The notes under the pieces are model-generated. The model was not told the origin of the DNA. It worked only from the letters and a program-made list of their open reading frames with translations, and ran no database searches. The position numbers and the translations under genes are program-made. 64,000 nt of DNA, from NCBI RefSeq assembly GCF_900142025.1, contig NZ_FQZM01000004.1, positions 62,001 through 126,000 of the forward strand, written 5' to 3'. Of the stretch, positions 27,018 through 35,605 are shown in pieces. Positions within the stretch are counted from its first letter, which is position 1; each line of letters opens with the position of its first letter. Origin of the DNA: Desulfofundulus thermosubterraneus DSM 16057 (GTDB lineage: Bacteria; Bacillota; Desulfotomaculia; Desulfotomaculales; Desulfovirgulaceae).

Positions 27018-27045
27018 CCCCGTTAAGGGGTCATTTCCCTTTTTT
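27012..27045 (+). terminator. Rho-independent terminator after rny
   Basis: AAATGACCCC (27012-27021), loop GTTAA, GGGGTCATTT (27027-27036), CCC, then six T. The stem includes the stop codon of rny. Confidence 0.8.
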
Positions 27046-27151
27046 AGAATAATTTTTTTTGGGACTACCTCGGGAGAGAGGCAGGAACTCGCCCGATAAA
27101 ACCGAATTTAAACGTATTGCTGGTATGAGGGATAAAAGGAAGGTGACTTTT

Positions 27152-27661
27152 TTGGTTACGGGCAGGGAAGACGTTACGGATAGTGTGGGACTGTTAATTT
27201 CCATACTGGTGCGTTACCCCGAGGTGGCTACCATTAATTTTGATCCCGACAGGCAAGTGTTGAAGTTTAATTTCATTGCTTCCCGGGTCCTTAATCGCCG
27301 GGAATTAGCCGTGGTAAAAGAAAGGCTGCTTGATAGTATAGAGGTATTCAGCATGCTGCAAGGCAAACAGACCCGGGTCAGCCTCATCGGCCATCAAATT
27401 TGCGACCACCTGACCATGATTGAGGTTCAGCGCGATGTGGAAACCCTGGTTCAGGAGGAAATAGCCCTCATCGTGCAGCTTTTGCGCCAGCTTCTAGACG
27501 ATAACCTGGTTACCGAAGCCAATGACTCCCTCTTTGAAGAGGATCTGCTGATCCAGGAGGAAATTATAGAGCATATGCTTGATAGTATGCGCGTGACTGC
27601 TGAAGACAAGCATCTATTTGCCTTTCGTGAAGACGGTCGCGTACTGGTTTTTAACAAGTGA
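27152..27661 (+). CDS. Conserved protein of unknown function between rny and ymdB
   Basis: A 169-residue soluble protein. The first 70 residues look alpha/beta (SVGLLISILVRYPEVATINF, LKFNFIASRVL); the second half is acidic and helical (QEEIALIVQLLRQLLDDN, EEDLLIQEEIIEHMLDS). No family is recognised. I start at TTG 27152 because AAAGGAAGGTGA lies 6 bases ahead; the ATG at 27125 gives nine more residues but has no ribosome site. The stop overlaps an upstream alternative start of ymdB, so the genes are probably co-transcribed. Confidence 0.7.
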   Translation: MVTGREDVTDSVGLLISILVRYPEVATINFDPDRQVLKFNFIASRVLNRRELAVVKERLLDSIEVFSMLQGKQTRVSLIGHQICDHLTMIEVQRDVETLVQEEIALIVQLLRQLLDDNLVTEANDSLFEEDLLIQEEIIEHMLDSMRVTAEDKHLFAFREDGRVLVFNK

Positions 27662-27678
27662 CCAGGGGGAAACCTCCA

Positions 27679-28458
27679 GTGCGTTTGCTTTTCATCGGTG
27701 ACATTGTAGGCCGCCCCGGCAGGCGGGCTTTAAAAGAGAACCTGCCCGGCTTGCAGCGGGAACTGGACATCGATTTTGTCGTGGCCAACGGTGAAAATGC
27801 CGCCGGAGGCAACGGCATTACCCGGGAAGTGGCCAGGGAACTTCTGGCCAGCGGCATTGATGTCATCACCATGGGCAATCACGTTTGGGATCACAAGGAA
27901 ATCTTCGACCTTATCGAACAGGAGAAAAGGATCTTGCGCCCGGCCAATTATCCTCCCGGGGTACCGGGGGCGGGTTTTTGCGTGTATGAGACCGGGCATA
28001 ACGGAAGGGTAGCCGTTTTAAACCTGGCCGGGCGGGTTTTTATGTCCGAACTGGATTGTCCCTTCCGTAAAGCAGATCAGTTGCTGGAACAGCTGGGTGG
28101 TTCCGCCAGGATAATACTGGTAGATTTTCATGCTGAAGCCACCTCGGAAAAAATGGCTATGGGTTGGTATCTGGCCGGACGGGTATCGGCAGTTTGCGGT
28201 ACTCATACCCACGTCCAAACGGCCGATGAACGCATTTTACCCGGCGGTACGGCCTACATTACCGACGTGGGTATGACCGGTCCCCGGGATTCGGTTATCG
28301 GGGTTAAAAAGGAGCTGGTGCTGGGCAAGTTTCTCACCCAGTTGCCCCGCCGCTTTGAGGTAGCTTCCGGGCCCTACCAGTTCAATGCGGTGGTCATCGA
28401 TATTGACGATGAAACCGGTGAGGCGCGAGAAGTGAGGAGGATACAAAATTTCGAATAA
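27679..28458 (+). CDS. ymdB: YmdB family 2',3'-cyclic nucleotide phosphodiesterase
   Basis: A 259-residue calcineurin-like metallophosphoesterase. Metal-binding motifs are FIGDIVGRPGR, ANGENAAGG, GNHVWDHKEI, VDFHAEATSEK and GTHTHVQTAD. In B. subtilis YmdB cleaves 2',3'-cyclic nucleotides and affects biofilm and motility decisions; it is nearly always beside rny. I start at GTG 27679, 8 bases after GGGGGA, giving MRLLFIGDIVGRPGR; GTG 27658 would overlap the previous stop. Confidence 0.92.
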   Translation: MRLLFIGDIVGRPGRRALKENLPGLQRELDIDFVVANGENAAGGNGITREVARELLASGIDVITMGNHVWDHKEIFDLIEQEKRILRPANYPPGVPGAGFCVYETGHNGRVAVLNLAGRVFMSELDCPFRKADQLLEQLGGSARIILVDFHAEATSEKMAMGWYLAGRVSAVCGTHTHVQTADERILPGGTAYITDVGMTGPRDSVIGVKKELVLGKFLTQLPRRFEVASGPYQFNAVVIDIDDETGEAREVRRIQNFE

Positions 28459-28501
28459 TCAGAAGTTAGAAAAAAGGTTCCGAAAGGGTGCGTCATAAAA
28501 A

Positions 28502-28526
28502 AGGAATTTTTTTGACCTTAGCGAAT
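28502..28526 (+). promoter_or_regulatory. Predicted sigma-H promoter of spoVS
   Basis: AGGAATT (28502-28508), 14 bases, GAAT (28523-28526). The two boxes and the spacing match sigma-H promoters such as that of B. subtilis spoVG, and spoVS is sigma-H dependent in B. subtilis. A sigma-A reading (TTGACC 28512, TATGAA 28535, spacer 17) overlaps it. Confidence 0.55.
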
Positions 28527-28592
28527 ATATAAATTATGAATTGCAGCAGGTGCCGGAAAAATATTTCCACAGAAGAAGGAGGTCTTTCGTGC

Positions 28593-28853
28593 ATGGAAGT
28601 ATTAAAGGTTTCAGCAAAGTCCAACCCAAATTCTGTCGCTGGAGCCCTAGCCGGAGTTCTTCGTGAGCGTGGTTGTGCGGAAATACAAGCTATCGGTGCC
28701 GGTGCCCTCAACCAGGCCGTAAAAGCTGTAGCCATTGCCCGAGGATTCGTAGCGCCCCATGGAATGGACCTGATCTGCATACCTGCCTTCACCGATATTA
28801 TAATTGACGGGGAAGAAAGAACGGCCATCAAACTAATAGTGGAGCCTAGATAA
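28593..28853 (+). CDS. spoVS: Stage V sporulation protein S
   Basis: An 86-residue Alba-like protein, one of the most conserved sporulation proteins. MEVLKVSAKSNPNSVAGALA and the run ending in GFVAPHGMDLICIPAF are characteristic. It affects the switch to and progress of spore coat and septum formation. ATG 28593 has AAGGAGGT 8 bases ahead; the frame opens at 28536 but has no site there. It is monocistronic: sigma-H-like promoter before, strong terminator after. Confidence 0.96.
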   Translation: MEVLKVSAKSNPNSVAGALAGVLRERGCAEIQAIGAGALNQAVKAVAIARGFVAPHGMDLICIPAFTDIIIDGEERTAIKLIVEPR

Positions 28854-28884
28854 AACTTGAATATAGTAAATTTTGTGCAGGCGG

Positions 28885-28920
28885 CCTGTTTATTCCGTTC
28901 CACGAATAAACAGGTTTTTT
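28885..28920 (+). terminator. Rho-independent terminator after spoVS
   Basis: CCTGTTTATTC (28885-28895) and GAATAAACAGG (28904-28914), 11 bp perfect, then six T. Confidence 0.9.
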
Positions 28921-28947
28921 AGTTTAACCATGGGGGTGAATAAACGG

Positions 28948-29952
28948 GTGGACTGGTTATCCCTGCACCACCACAGCCTGGTGGTAGATGCCCATTGTGA
29001 TGTGCTCACGGCTATGGAGATTCAAAACCGTCATTTATCGGAAGAAGGAAAAGGCGGGCATGTGGATTTAAGCCGCTTGCGCCGGGGAGGCGTCGATGTG
29101 CTATTTTTTGCCGCCTTTATTGCCCCGGCTCACCGGGAGCGGGCTGTGGCCAGGGGCATGGCCCTTATTGACCGGTTTTATAGTGAACTGGAGGCTAACG
29201 GGGAAGAATTAATGATGATTACCTGTTTTGAGGACATTGCAGCGGCCCGGGCGGCCGGTAAAATTGGTGCCCTTCTGGCCATAGAGGGTGGGGAGGCCCT
29301 GGGCGGTAGTCTCGAGGTCTTGCGCATGTTTTACCGCCTGGGAGTGAGAAGCATTACCCTGACGTGGAACGGGCGCAACGAGCTGGCCGACGGGGTGGCC
29401 GAGGAGGAAACCCGGGGTGGTTTAACCCGTTTCGGCCGGGAGGTGGTGCGGGAAATGAACCGGCTGGGGATGCTGGTGGATGTCTCCCATTTATCCGAGG
29501 CCGGTTTCTGGGATGTGCTGGAAGTATCCAGCCGGCCCGTGATTGCCTCCCACGCCAACACCAAGCATGTTTGCAATCACCGCCGCAACTTGAGCGACGA
29601 CCAGATCCGTGCCCTGGCCGCCCGCGGTGGAGTAATAGGGCTGTGCTTTTGTCCCGAATTCGTCCATCCCTCGGAGCCTTCACTGGACAAACTGCTGGAT
29701 CATCTGGATCACATGGTCGCCCTGGGAGGGGTGGGCTGTGTGGGAATAGGTTCCGACTTTGACGGTATTAAAAATGTCACCCCGGGACTGGAAGACGTCT
29801 CCCACCTGCCCTCCTTAACTCGGGCCCTGTGGCACCGGGGATATCGGGCCGAAGAGATTTCTGCCATCCTGGGAGGTAACTTCTTGCGGGTGCTGCACCA
29901 AGTTTTGCCCAGGCAGGAACAACCCCCGGTGGTGTCGAATGAGGTGAAATAA
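28948..29952 (+). CDS. Membrane dipeptidase (peptidase family M19)
   Basis: A 334-residue zinc dipeptidase of the renal dipeptidase family, cutting dipeptides including those with D-residues. Zinc ligands are seen in VVDAHCDVL, the Glu of LLAIEGGEAL, and the two His of VDVSHLSEAGF and IASHANTKHV; the IGSDFDGI motif ends the active site. GTG 28948 follows GGGGGTGA by 8 bases and is preferred to ATG 28930, which precedes the ribosome site. The stop abuts the TTG of the PHP gene, so the two are co-translated. Confidence 0.88.
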   Translation: MDWLSLHHHSLVVDAHCDVLTAMEIQNRHLSEEGKGGHVDLSRLRRGGVDVLFFAAFIAPAHRERAVARGMALIDRFYSELEANGEELMMITCFEDIAAARAAGKIGALLAIEGGEALGGSLEVLRMFYRLGVRSITLTWNGRNELADGVAEEETRGGLTRFGREVVREMNRLGMLVDVSHLSEAGFWDVLEVSSRPVIASHANTKHVCNHRRNLSDDQIRALAARGGVIGLCFCPEFVHPSEPSLDKLLDHLDHMVALGGVGCVGIGSDFDGIKNVTPGLEDVSHLPSLTRALWHRGYRAEEISAILGGNFLRVLHQVLPRQEQPPVVSNEVK

Positions 29953-30783
29953 TTGCCCTGTGACCTGCACGTACATACTACAGCTTCGGATGGTACCGAC
30001 GTTCCCGTAAAGGTGGTGGAGGAGGCTCGTAGGGCAGGTCTTTCTGCCCTGGCCATCACTGATCACGATACCGTTGATGGCCTTCTCCCCGCCCTGGACG
30101 CGGGCACAAAACTTTCTTTTCCGGTTTTGCCCGGGGTGGAGTTGAGTACGGAGGAAGAGGGTCACGAAATACATATCTTAGGCTATCTTTTTCAGATTGA
30201 CCATTCTGAGCTGCTGGCCCGGTTGGCCCTTTTTCGCCAGGCGCGGGTGGAACGGGTGGTGAAGATGGTGGAGCGGCTCCGTTGCCTGGGAATACCGGTG
30301 GAAGTGGAACAGGTGCTGGAGCTGGCCGGGGAAGGGGCGGTGGGGCGCCCCCATGTAGCCCGGGCGCTGGTTCAGGTGGGGGCCGTGGCTACAGTGGGGG
30401 AAGCTTTTGAGAAGTACATCGGCAAGGACCGGGTGGCCTATGTGCCCAGGTACAAGTATACCCCCCTGGAGGCGGTACGCTTGCTTCGCCGGGCGGGCGG
30501 AGTAGCGGTGCTGGCCCATCCGGGCCTGGTCCGTTGCGATCACCTCATCCCCCGGCTGGTTGCTGAAGGTTTACATGGTCTTGAAGTGTATTATCCGTCC
30601 CATTCTAAAGAAATGGTGTGGCATTACGAGAGGCTCTGCCGGCGTTACTGCCTGGTGGCCACCGGGGGCTCCGACTACCACGGTTCGGACCACCGGGAAT
30701 ATAACCGCCTGGGGGCGGCCACGGCACCGGATGAAGTAATATCTATATTACAGGAACTGGCCCGGCAAGGCCCGGAAACTTAA
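29953..30783 (+). CDS. PHP-domain phosphoesterase (RNase AM / TrpH-like)
   Basis: A 276-residue PHP protein. Metal-binding motifs are DLHVHTTASDGT, ITDHDTVDG, the Glu of LPGVELST, HEIHILGY, LAHPG and GGSDYHG. Studied relatives (YciV/TrpH) remove the 3' phosphate of nucleoside 3',5'-bisphosphates and trim short 5' monophosphate RNAs. TTG 29953 follows GAGGTGAAA with a gap of 3 bases. Exact substrate is not given by the sequence. Confidence 0.88.
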   Translation: MPCDLHVHTTASDGTDVPVKVVEEARRAGLSALAITDHDTVDGLLPALDAGTKLSFPVLPGVELSTEEEGHEIHILGYLFQIDHSELLARLALFRQARVERVVKMVERLRCLGIPVEVEQVLELAGEGAVGRPHVARALVQVGAVATVGEAFEKYIGKDRVAYVPRYKYTPLEAVRLLRRAGGVAVLAHPGLVRCDHLIPRLVAEGLHGLEVYYPSHSKEMVWHYERLCRRYCLVATGGSDYHGSDHREYNRLGAATAPDEVISILQELARQGPET

Positions 30784-30808
30784 ACTTGTTGTCGAACGGG
30801 GTGGGGAC

Positions 30809-31975
30809 ATGGAAGTAGCTCAGCGTATTAAAGGTTTGGAATCGGCCATTTTTAACGAGATGGAACATTATAAGAAACAGGTAGAGGCCCGGGGAGTGAA
30901 GGTGATTAATCTGGGTGTGGGCAGCCCGGATCGTCCCCCGGCCCCCCACATCATTGCCGCCCTGCACCGGGCAATTGATAATCCAGTTAACTATCGCTAC
31001 CCCCTGGAAGGCCTGCCGGCCCTCCACCAGGCGTTGGCTCGCTGGTACCGGCGGCGCTTTGGGGTGGAACTGGACCCGGAGCATGAAGTGCTGGTCTTAA
31101 TGGGTTCCCAGGACGGCTTAGCCCACATCGCCCTGGCTTATATAAACCCGGGGGATGTGGCCCTGGTCCCCGATCCGGGCTACCCCATTTATGCCTTCAG
31201 CATTCTCTTAGCCGGCGGGGAAATATACGCCATGCCCCTTCTGGCCGAAAACAATTTCCTGCCCGACCTGGCGTCTATCCCCGGGGAAGTGGCCCGCAGG
31301 GCCAGGTTAATGTGGCTCAACTACCCCAACAACCCCGTGGCCGTTTCGGCCAACCGTGAATTTTTTGAGCGGGTGGTCGATTTTGCCCGCCATTACGGTA
31401 TTCTGGTTTGCCATGACGCGGCCTATGCCGAGCTGGCTTACGACGGCTTTAAACCCATGAGTTTTCTGGAAGTTCCCGGCGCCAAAGAGGTGGGTGTGGA
31501 GTTCTATTCCCTGTCCAAGACCTATAATATGGCCGGCTGCCGGATAGGCTTTGCCGTGGGCAACCGGCATGTGCTGGCCGCCCTGGCCCGCATCAAGTCC
31601 AACATTGACTACGGTGTATTCCGGGCGGTTCAGGAGGCGGGCATTGCGGCCTTAGAAGGTCCCCAGGATTGCGTGGAAGAGACGGCTCGCACTTACCAGG
31701 GCCGGCGAGATGTGCTGGTGGACGGACTGGCCCGTTATGGTTGGCATATACCGAAACCCAACGCCTCCATGTTTGTCTGGGCTCCCCTGCCGGCGGGATA
31801 TACTTCCTCGCGGCAGTTTGCCCTGGAATTGCTGGAGCGGGCAGGGGTGCTGGTCATTCCCGGACTGGCCTTTGGAGCCATGGGGGAAGGTTATGTACGC
31901 ATAGCCCTGGTACAGGAAGAGGAGTTGCTGGCCGAGGCCGTGGAACGCATTGGCAGGGCATTTTCCTTCCGGTAG
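30809..31975 (+). CDS. PLP aminotransferase, LL-diaminopimelate aminotransferase-like
   Basis: 388 residues, fold-type I aminotransferase of class I/II. INLGVGSPDRPPAPHII is the N-terminal motif of DapL-type enzymes; the PLP Lys is in YSLSKTYNMAGCRIGF, near residue 235, with NYPNNPV and the Asp of VCHDAAYAELAY also in place. DapL makes LL-diaminopimelate from tetrahydrodipicolinate directly. Related enzymes (alanine or methionine aminotransferases) share these motifs, so specificity is inferred. ATG 30809 follows GGGGTGGGG. Confidence 0.8.
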   Translation: MEVAQRIKGLESAIFNEMEHYKKQVEARGVKVINLGVGSPDRPPAPHIIAALHRAIDNPVNYRYPLEGLPALHQALARWYRRRFGVELDPEHEVLVLMGSQDGLAHIALAYINPGDVALVPDPGYPIYAFSILLAGGEIYAMPLLAENNFLPDLASIPGEVARRARLMWLNYPNNPVAVSANREFFERVVDFARHYGILVCHDAAYAELAYDGFKPMSFLEVPGAKEVGVEFYSLSKTYNMAGCRIGFAVGNRHVLAALARIKSNIDYGVFRAVQEAGIAALEGPQDCVEETARTYQGRRDVLVDGLARYGWHIPKPNASMFVWAPLPAGYTSSRQFALELLERAGVLVIPGLAFGAMGEGYVRIALVQEEELLAEAVERIGRAFSFR

Positions 31976-32043
31976 CCCTTCGTCTATTGCCACCAGGGGC
32001 AGCATATACTAAAACCAGACCTGCTGCCTGGGGTGGTGGATCG

Positions 32044-32334
32044 ATGGATGTGCTTGAAATGCAACGGCGGATCCAGGAACTGGAGGAAAAGGTGGAACAA
32101 CTCCGGTTGAGCCGCCGGGTGTTGATGAATTTAATCGAGCGGATGGATAAAGAAAAATCTGCCTTCCTGGCCCAGCTGGAAAAGGAGAATAAACGGCTGC
32201 ACCGGGCTAATTACCGTTACGCCCGGTCCCTTTTACGAAAAAATTTACAAATCCTTGAGCTGGAATCAAGACTTAAGGATTACCTGTCCCGTGATTCTGT
32301 TGAAGCTAGGCAGCCGGATTCTCGCGGCGGTTAA
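32044..32334 (+). CDS. Small coiled-coil protein of unknown function
   Basis: 96 residues. A long amphipathic helix from residue 3 to about 85 (RRIQELEEKVEQLRLSRR, LEKENKRLHRANYRYARSLL) predicts a coiled coil; no membrane segment. ATG 32044 has GGGGTGGTGG about 5 bases ahead. Its frame continues open upstream through the aminotransferase end, but that part is a shadow. No family recognised. Confidence 0.65.
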   Translation: MDVLEMQRRIQELEEKVEQLRLSRRVLMNLIERMDKEKSAFLAQLEKENKRLHRANYRYARSLLRKNLQILELESRLKDYLSRDSVEARQPDSRGG

Positions 32335-32477
32335 ACCGGTTTCATACCGCCTTCGTTGCGCCGGCGGGATCCGGTCCACAGCAGGCCGGGGTTTACATCT
32401 TACGTGAAGCACCGGTGTAAGCGGGGATAAGCCCCGTTTAAGTTGTGTTTGAAACTAAAGGTTTAGGAGCGAAGATT

Positions 32478-32894
32478 ATGCGTATTGCTGTAGTGGACGG
32501 GCAGGGCGGCGGTATTGGCAAGCATATCATGGAAAGGTTGCGCCGGGAATTGCCCGAGGATGTGGAAATTCTGGCCTTGGGAACCAATGCCCTGGCTACC
32601 TCGGTGATGCTCCGGGCCGGCGCCAACGAGGGGGCCACCGGCGAAAATGCGGTAATCTACAATGCACCCCGGGTGGACCTGATCGTAGGTCCGTTAAGCA
32701 TTCTTTTCCCCAACGCCATGATGGGGGAGTTGACACCGGCCATGGCTATGGCCCTCGCTGCAAGCCCGGCAAAAAAAATTTTGTTGCCCCTGGTGCGGGG
32801 GGCCGTGGAGCTGGTGGGACTGCGTGCCGAACCCCTGCCCCACCTGATTGAAGAATTGGTCCAGCGCGTAAAAGAATACGTAGAAAAATTTTAA
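32478..32894 (+). CDS. DUF3842 family protein
   Basis: A 138-residue protein starting MRIAVVDGQGGGIGKHIMER, a glycine-rich nucleotide-binding-like loop, followed by ALGTNALATSVMLRAGANEG and VIYNAPRVDLIVGP. This matches the DUF3842 family of Clostridia, whose function is unknown; the fold resembles a small Rossmann domain. ATG 32478 has TAGGAG 9 bases ahead. It stands just upstream of the B12 riboswitch but is not part of that transcript. Confidence 0.82.
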   Translation: MRIAVVDGQGGGIGKHIMERLRRELPEDVEILALGTNALATSVMLRAGANEGATGENAVIYNAPRVDLIVGPLSILFPNAMMGELTPAMAMALAASPAKKILLPLVRGAVELVGLRAEPLPHLIEELVQRVKEYVEKF

Positions 32895-32949
32895 CTGTGA
32901 AGAGGATTTTCTTTTAAAATAGCGAATTAGCCAACAAAGTGATTTTCCA

Positions 32950-33105
32950 GCCTGCAGGTGCCCCAAAGGGGAGAATAGGGAATCAGGTGAAAGTCCTGAG
33001 CGGTCTCCGCCACTGTAACCGGGAAGCAGCCCTGCAATGCCACCGCCAGGGAAGGCGTAGGGCAGGCGATGATCCGGGAGCCAGGATACCTGCCTGCGGG
33101 TGCCT
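32950..33105 (+). promoter_or_regulatory. Cobalamin riboswitch
   Basis: The conserved cobalamin aptamer is visible: GGGAATCAGGTGAAAGTCCTG, then the B12 box GCCACTGTAACCGGGAAG near 33008, and a closing GAGCCAGGATACCTGCC. The terminator at 33172-33204 is the likely expression platform. When adenosylcobalamin binds, the downstream cobU-cobQ transcript should stop. End points are approximate. Confidence 0.92.
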
Positions 33106-33171
33106 TTGACCCCTTCGTGAGAAAGGAGGCATGGCGTCGTTCGGGGCTAGGGACTGGCCTGGCACAAGTTT

Positions 33172-33204
33172 CCCCGGTCTTTCGAAGGCTGGGGTTTTTG
33201 TTTT
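33172..33204 (+). terminator. Riboswitch terminator before cobU
   Basis: CCCC (33172-33175) pairs with GGGG (33191-33194), enclosing CTTTCGAAG; TTTTTGTTTT follows. It lies between the cobalamin aptamer and the cobU start. Confidence 0.8.
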
Positions 33205-33217
33205 AAGGGGTGTGGTT

Positions 33218-33784
33218 ATGGCTTTGGTGCTTGTTCTTGGCGGTGCCAGGAGTGGCAAGAGCAGTTTTGCCGAACAACTGGCCGCTACTTCCGGTTCAAG
33301 GGTTGTTTATGTAGCTACGGCAGCCGCCGGCGACGACGAAATGGCCCGGCGGATCGTTAATCACCGCCGGCGCCGCCCTGCCGGCTGGCTTACTGTAGAA
33401 GAAACCCACCGGCTGGAAAGGGTGATTAGGGAATACGAAAGCAAGGCAGACGTTCTTTTAATCGACTGTTTGACCATGTGGGTGACCAATCTCTTACTGA
33501 ACGATAGTCTGCCTGCCTACGGCAGTACGGCGGAAGACAAAGAAAGTTTTATTCTGGAACAGGCCCGGCAATTGGGTGGGACGGCAGCAGCCTCCCCGGC
33601 CCGGATAATTATGGTAGCCAATGAGGTGGGATGGGGCCTGGTGCCGGACAATGCCCTGGGCCGTTCGTTTCGCGATGTGGCGGGGCGGGTAAACCAGCTC
33701 CTGGCCCAAGAGGCGGAGGAGGTTTACCTGGTGGTGGCCGGTTTGCCCGTGGAGATCAAATCTCTGGTGTTCAAAAGGAGGTAG
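33218..33784 (+). CDS. cobU: Adenosylcobinamide kinase / guanylyltransferase
   Basis: 188 residues. It phosphorylates adenosylcobinamide and transfers GMP to it, giving AdoCbi-GDP for nucleotide-loop assembly. Walker A GGARSGKSSFAE is at residues 8-19, then the DCLTMWVTNLLL and NEVGWGLVPDNALGR motifs. ATG 33218 is 6 bases after AAGGGGTGTG; the frame is open back to 33131 through the riboswitch terminator, which is not coding. It is the first gene under the B12 riboswitch. Confidence 0.94.
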   Translation: MALVLVLGGARSGKSSFAEQLAATSGSRVVYVATAAAGDDEMARRIVNHRRRRPAGWLTVEETHRLERVIREYESKADVLLIDCLTMWVTNLLLNDSLPAYGSTAEDKESFILEQARQLGGTAAASPARIIMVANEVGWGLVPDNALGRSFRDVAGRVNQLLAQEAEEVYLVVAGLPVEIKSLVFKRR

Positions 33785-33791
33785 CTTATAT

Positions 33792-35363
33792 ATGCTGGCC
33801 AGGACTATTATGGTACAGGGAACCGCTTCACACGTGGGCAAAAGTGTCCTGGTAGCCGCCCTTTGTCGCATCTTTTACCAGGATGGCTATCGTGTGGCCC
33901 CGTTTAAGTCCCAGAACATGGCCCTGAACTCTTTTGTAACCCGGGATGGGGGTGAAATGGGCCGGGCTCAGGTGGTGCAGGCCGAGGCTGCCGGGATAGA
34001 GCCGCATGTAGACATGAATCCCATTTTGCTCAAGCCCACGGGGCAGGCCTCCTCCCAGGTGATTGTCCTGGGCCGGCCGGTAGGAAACCTTTCCGCCCGG
34101 GAATACCACAACGGCTACGCCCAGATGGCATGGGAGGTTATCTGCCAGGCCCTGGACCGGCTGCGCCGGCGTTACGAGATCGTGGCCATTGAAGGTGCCG
34201 GAAGCCCGGCTGAGGTCAACCTTCAGGCTACGGAAATTGTGAACATGCGGGTGGCCCGGCTGGCGGAGGCGCCGGTACTGCTTGCCGCCGATATAGACAA
34301 GGGTGGCGCCCTGGCTGCAGTGGTTGGCACCCTGGAATTGCTTCCGGAAGAGGATCGCCGGCGGGTAGCGGGGATCATTATCAATAAGTTTCGCGGGGAC
34401 TTAAAACTCTTCCAGCCGGCGGTGGACTTCCTGGAAGCAAAAACAGGGATACCGGTAGTGGGTGTAGTTCCCTATTTTGAAGGTTTCCGGGTGCAGGAAG
34501 AGGATACGGTTTCCGAGGAAAGCCTGCGTAGAAGCCGGACGTCTTCCAGAGGGGAAGTGGAAATTGCCGTCATTCACCTGCCCCATATTTCCAATTTTAC
34601 TGATTTTGATCCCCTGGAGGACGAGCCCGATGTAAATTTGCGCTATATTGGGAAAGGAACTCCTTTAGGACATCCGGATCTGATCATTCTTCCCGGAAGC
34701 AAAAACACCATTGAGGATCTGGTTTCTTTAAAGCGGTGGGGCCTGGCGGGTGAAATATGTCGGTTGGCCCGGGAAGGAGTACCGGTAATCGGTATCTGCG
34801 GTGGCTTCCAGATGCTGGGCAAAGAGCTGGCCGATCCCTATCACACCGAGTCCAGCATTCCCAGAATAGAAGGACTGGGATTGCTGGATATCAGCACCTC
34901 CTTTGAGCCGGAAAAGGTGACCACCCAGGTGGAGGCTACCGTTACCGGCAGAGGCCCCCTTTTATCGCCGGCCCGGGGACAGAGGGTGGTAGGTTACGAG
35001 ATTCACATGGGACGCACTCAACTGGGGTCCGGGGCTGTACCGGCCTTTCACATTCACCGGCGTTCCGGGGAAACGGTGGATTGCCCGGATGGGGCGCAGG
35101 ACGAGCAGGGGCTGGTCTTTGGCACCTATATCCACGGCCTGTTTGATGACGATGGATTCCGCCGGCAGTTGCTCAATGCCCTGAGGTTGAGGAAGGGGCT
35201 GGCTCCCCTGGAGCAGGGAGGTACCAGCCACCTGGAGCAGCGGGAGCGGGATTATGACCGGCTGGCTGCTGTAGTGCGGGGAAGCCTGGATATGGGCAGG
35301 ATTTACCAGCTCCTCGGTTTACCGGGACCCAAGGCCAAGGGCCCCATGGCCGGGGCGGTATGA
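33792..35363 (+). CDS. cobQ: Cobyric acid synthase
   Basis: A 523-residue glutamine amidotransferase that amidates four side chains of adenosylcobyrinic a,c-diamide. The N-terminal dethiobiotin-synthase-like domain has QGTASHVGKSVLVAAL and PFKSQNMALNSFVT; the C-terminal GATase domain has the Cys in GICGGFQMLG and the His in GTYIHGLFD. Seven bases separate it from cobU. After it comes a 242-base gap with a palindromic element, so transcription may or may not run on to cbiB. Confidence 0.95.
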   Translation: MLARTIMVQGTASHVGKSVLVAALCRIFYQDGYRVAPFKSQNMALNSFVTRDGGEMGRAQVVQAEAAGIEPHVDMNPILLKPTGQASSQVIVLGRPVGNLSAREYHNGYAQMAWEVICQALDRLRRRYEIVAIEGAGSPAEVNLQATEIVNMRVARLAEAPVLLAADIDKGGALAAVVGTLELLPEEDRRRVAGIIINKFRGDLKLFQPAVDFLEAKTGIPVVGVVPYFEGFRVQEEDTVSEESLRRSRTSSRGEVEIAVIHLPHISNFTDFDPLEDEPDVNLRYIGKGTPLGHPDLIILPGSKNTIEDLVSLKRWGLAGEICRLAREGVPVIGICGGFQMLGKELADPYHTESSIPRIEGLGLLDISTSFEPEKVTTQVEATVTGRGPLLSPARGQRVVGYEIHMGRTQLGSGAVPAFHIHRRSGETVDCPDGAQDEQGLVFGTYIHGLFDDDGFRRQLLNALRLRKGLAPLEQGGTSHLEQRERDYDRLAAVVRGSLDMGRIYQLLGLPGPKAKGPMAGAV

Positions 35364-35390
35364 AATTCTCTACAAGAATGAGTTTGGCCC

Positions 35391-35488
35391 CCCAGCACTC
35401 ACTGTAACCGGAGTTCTTTGATAGGATGATTGCTACCTAATACAGGCTTTCAATCTCGGGCAGGTATATGGATCCGGTGAGTGCTGGG
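35391..35488. repeat. Palindromic intergenic element, copy 2
   Basis: Arms CCCAGCACTCAC (35391-35402) and GTGAGTGCTGGG (35477-35488), 12 bp perfect. The interior begins TGTAACCGGAGTTCTTTGAT, shared with copies at 42.7 and 50.9 kb. GGAGCGAGCGGGAG follows the right arm, similar to the right flank elsewhere. Confidence 0.88.
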
Positions 35489-35605
35489 TCACCGGAGCGA
35501 GCGGGAGCCAAAACAGGGTAGTTGGAAAGTGAGGATAACTCAGACGAGAATGCACGGAAAGGGGCGGCAGGCCTGGGTGTTTGGACTTGTACCAGGTAGC
35601 AGGAC

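Noticed and set aside
31669..32334. Long frame covering the aminotransferase end and the coiled-coil gene
   Set aside because: Its first 125 codons are a shadow of the aminotransferase; only the part from ATG 32044 has a ribosome site and sensible composition.
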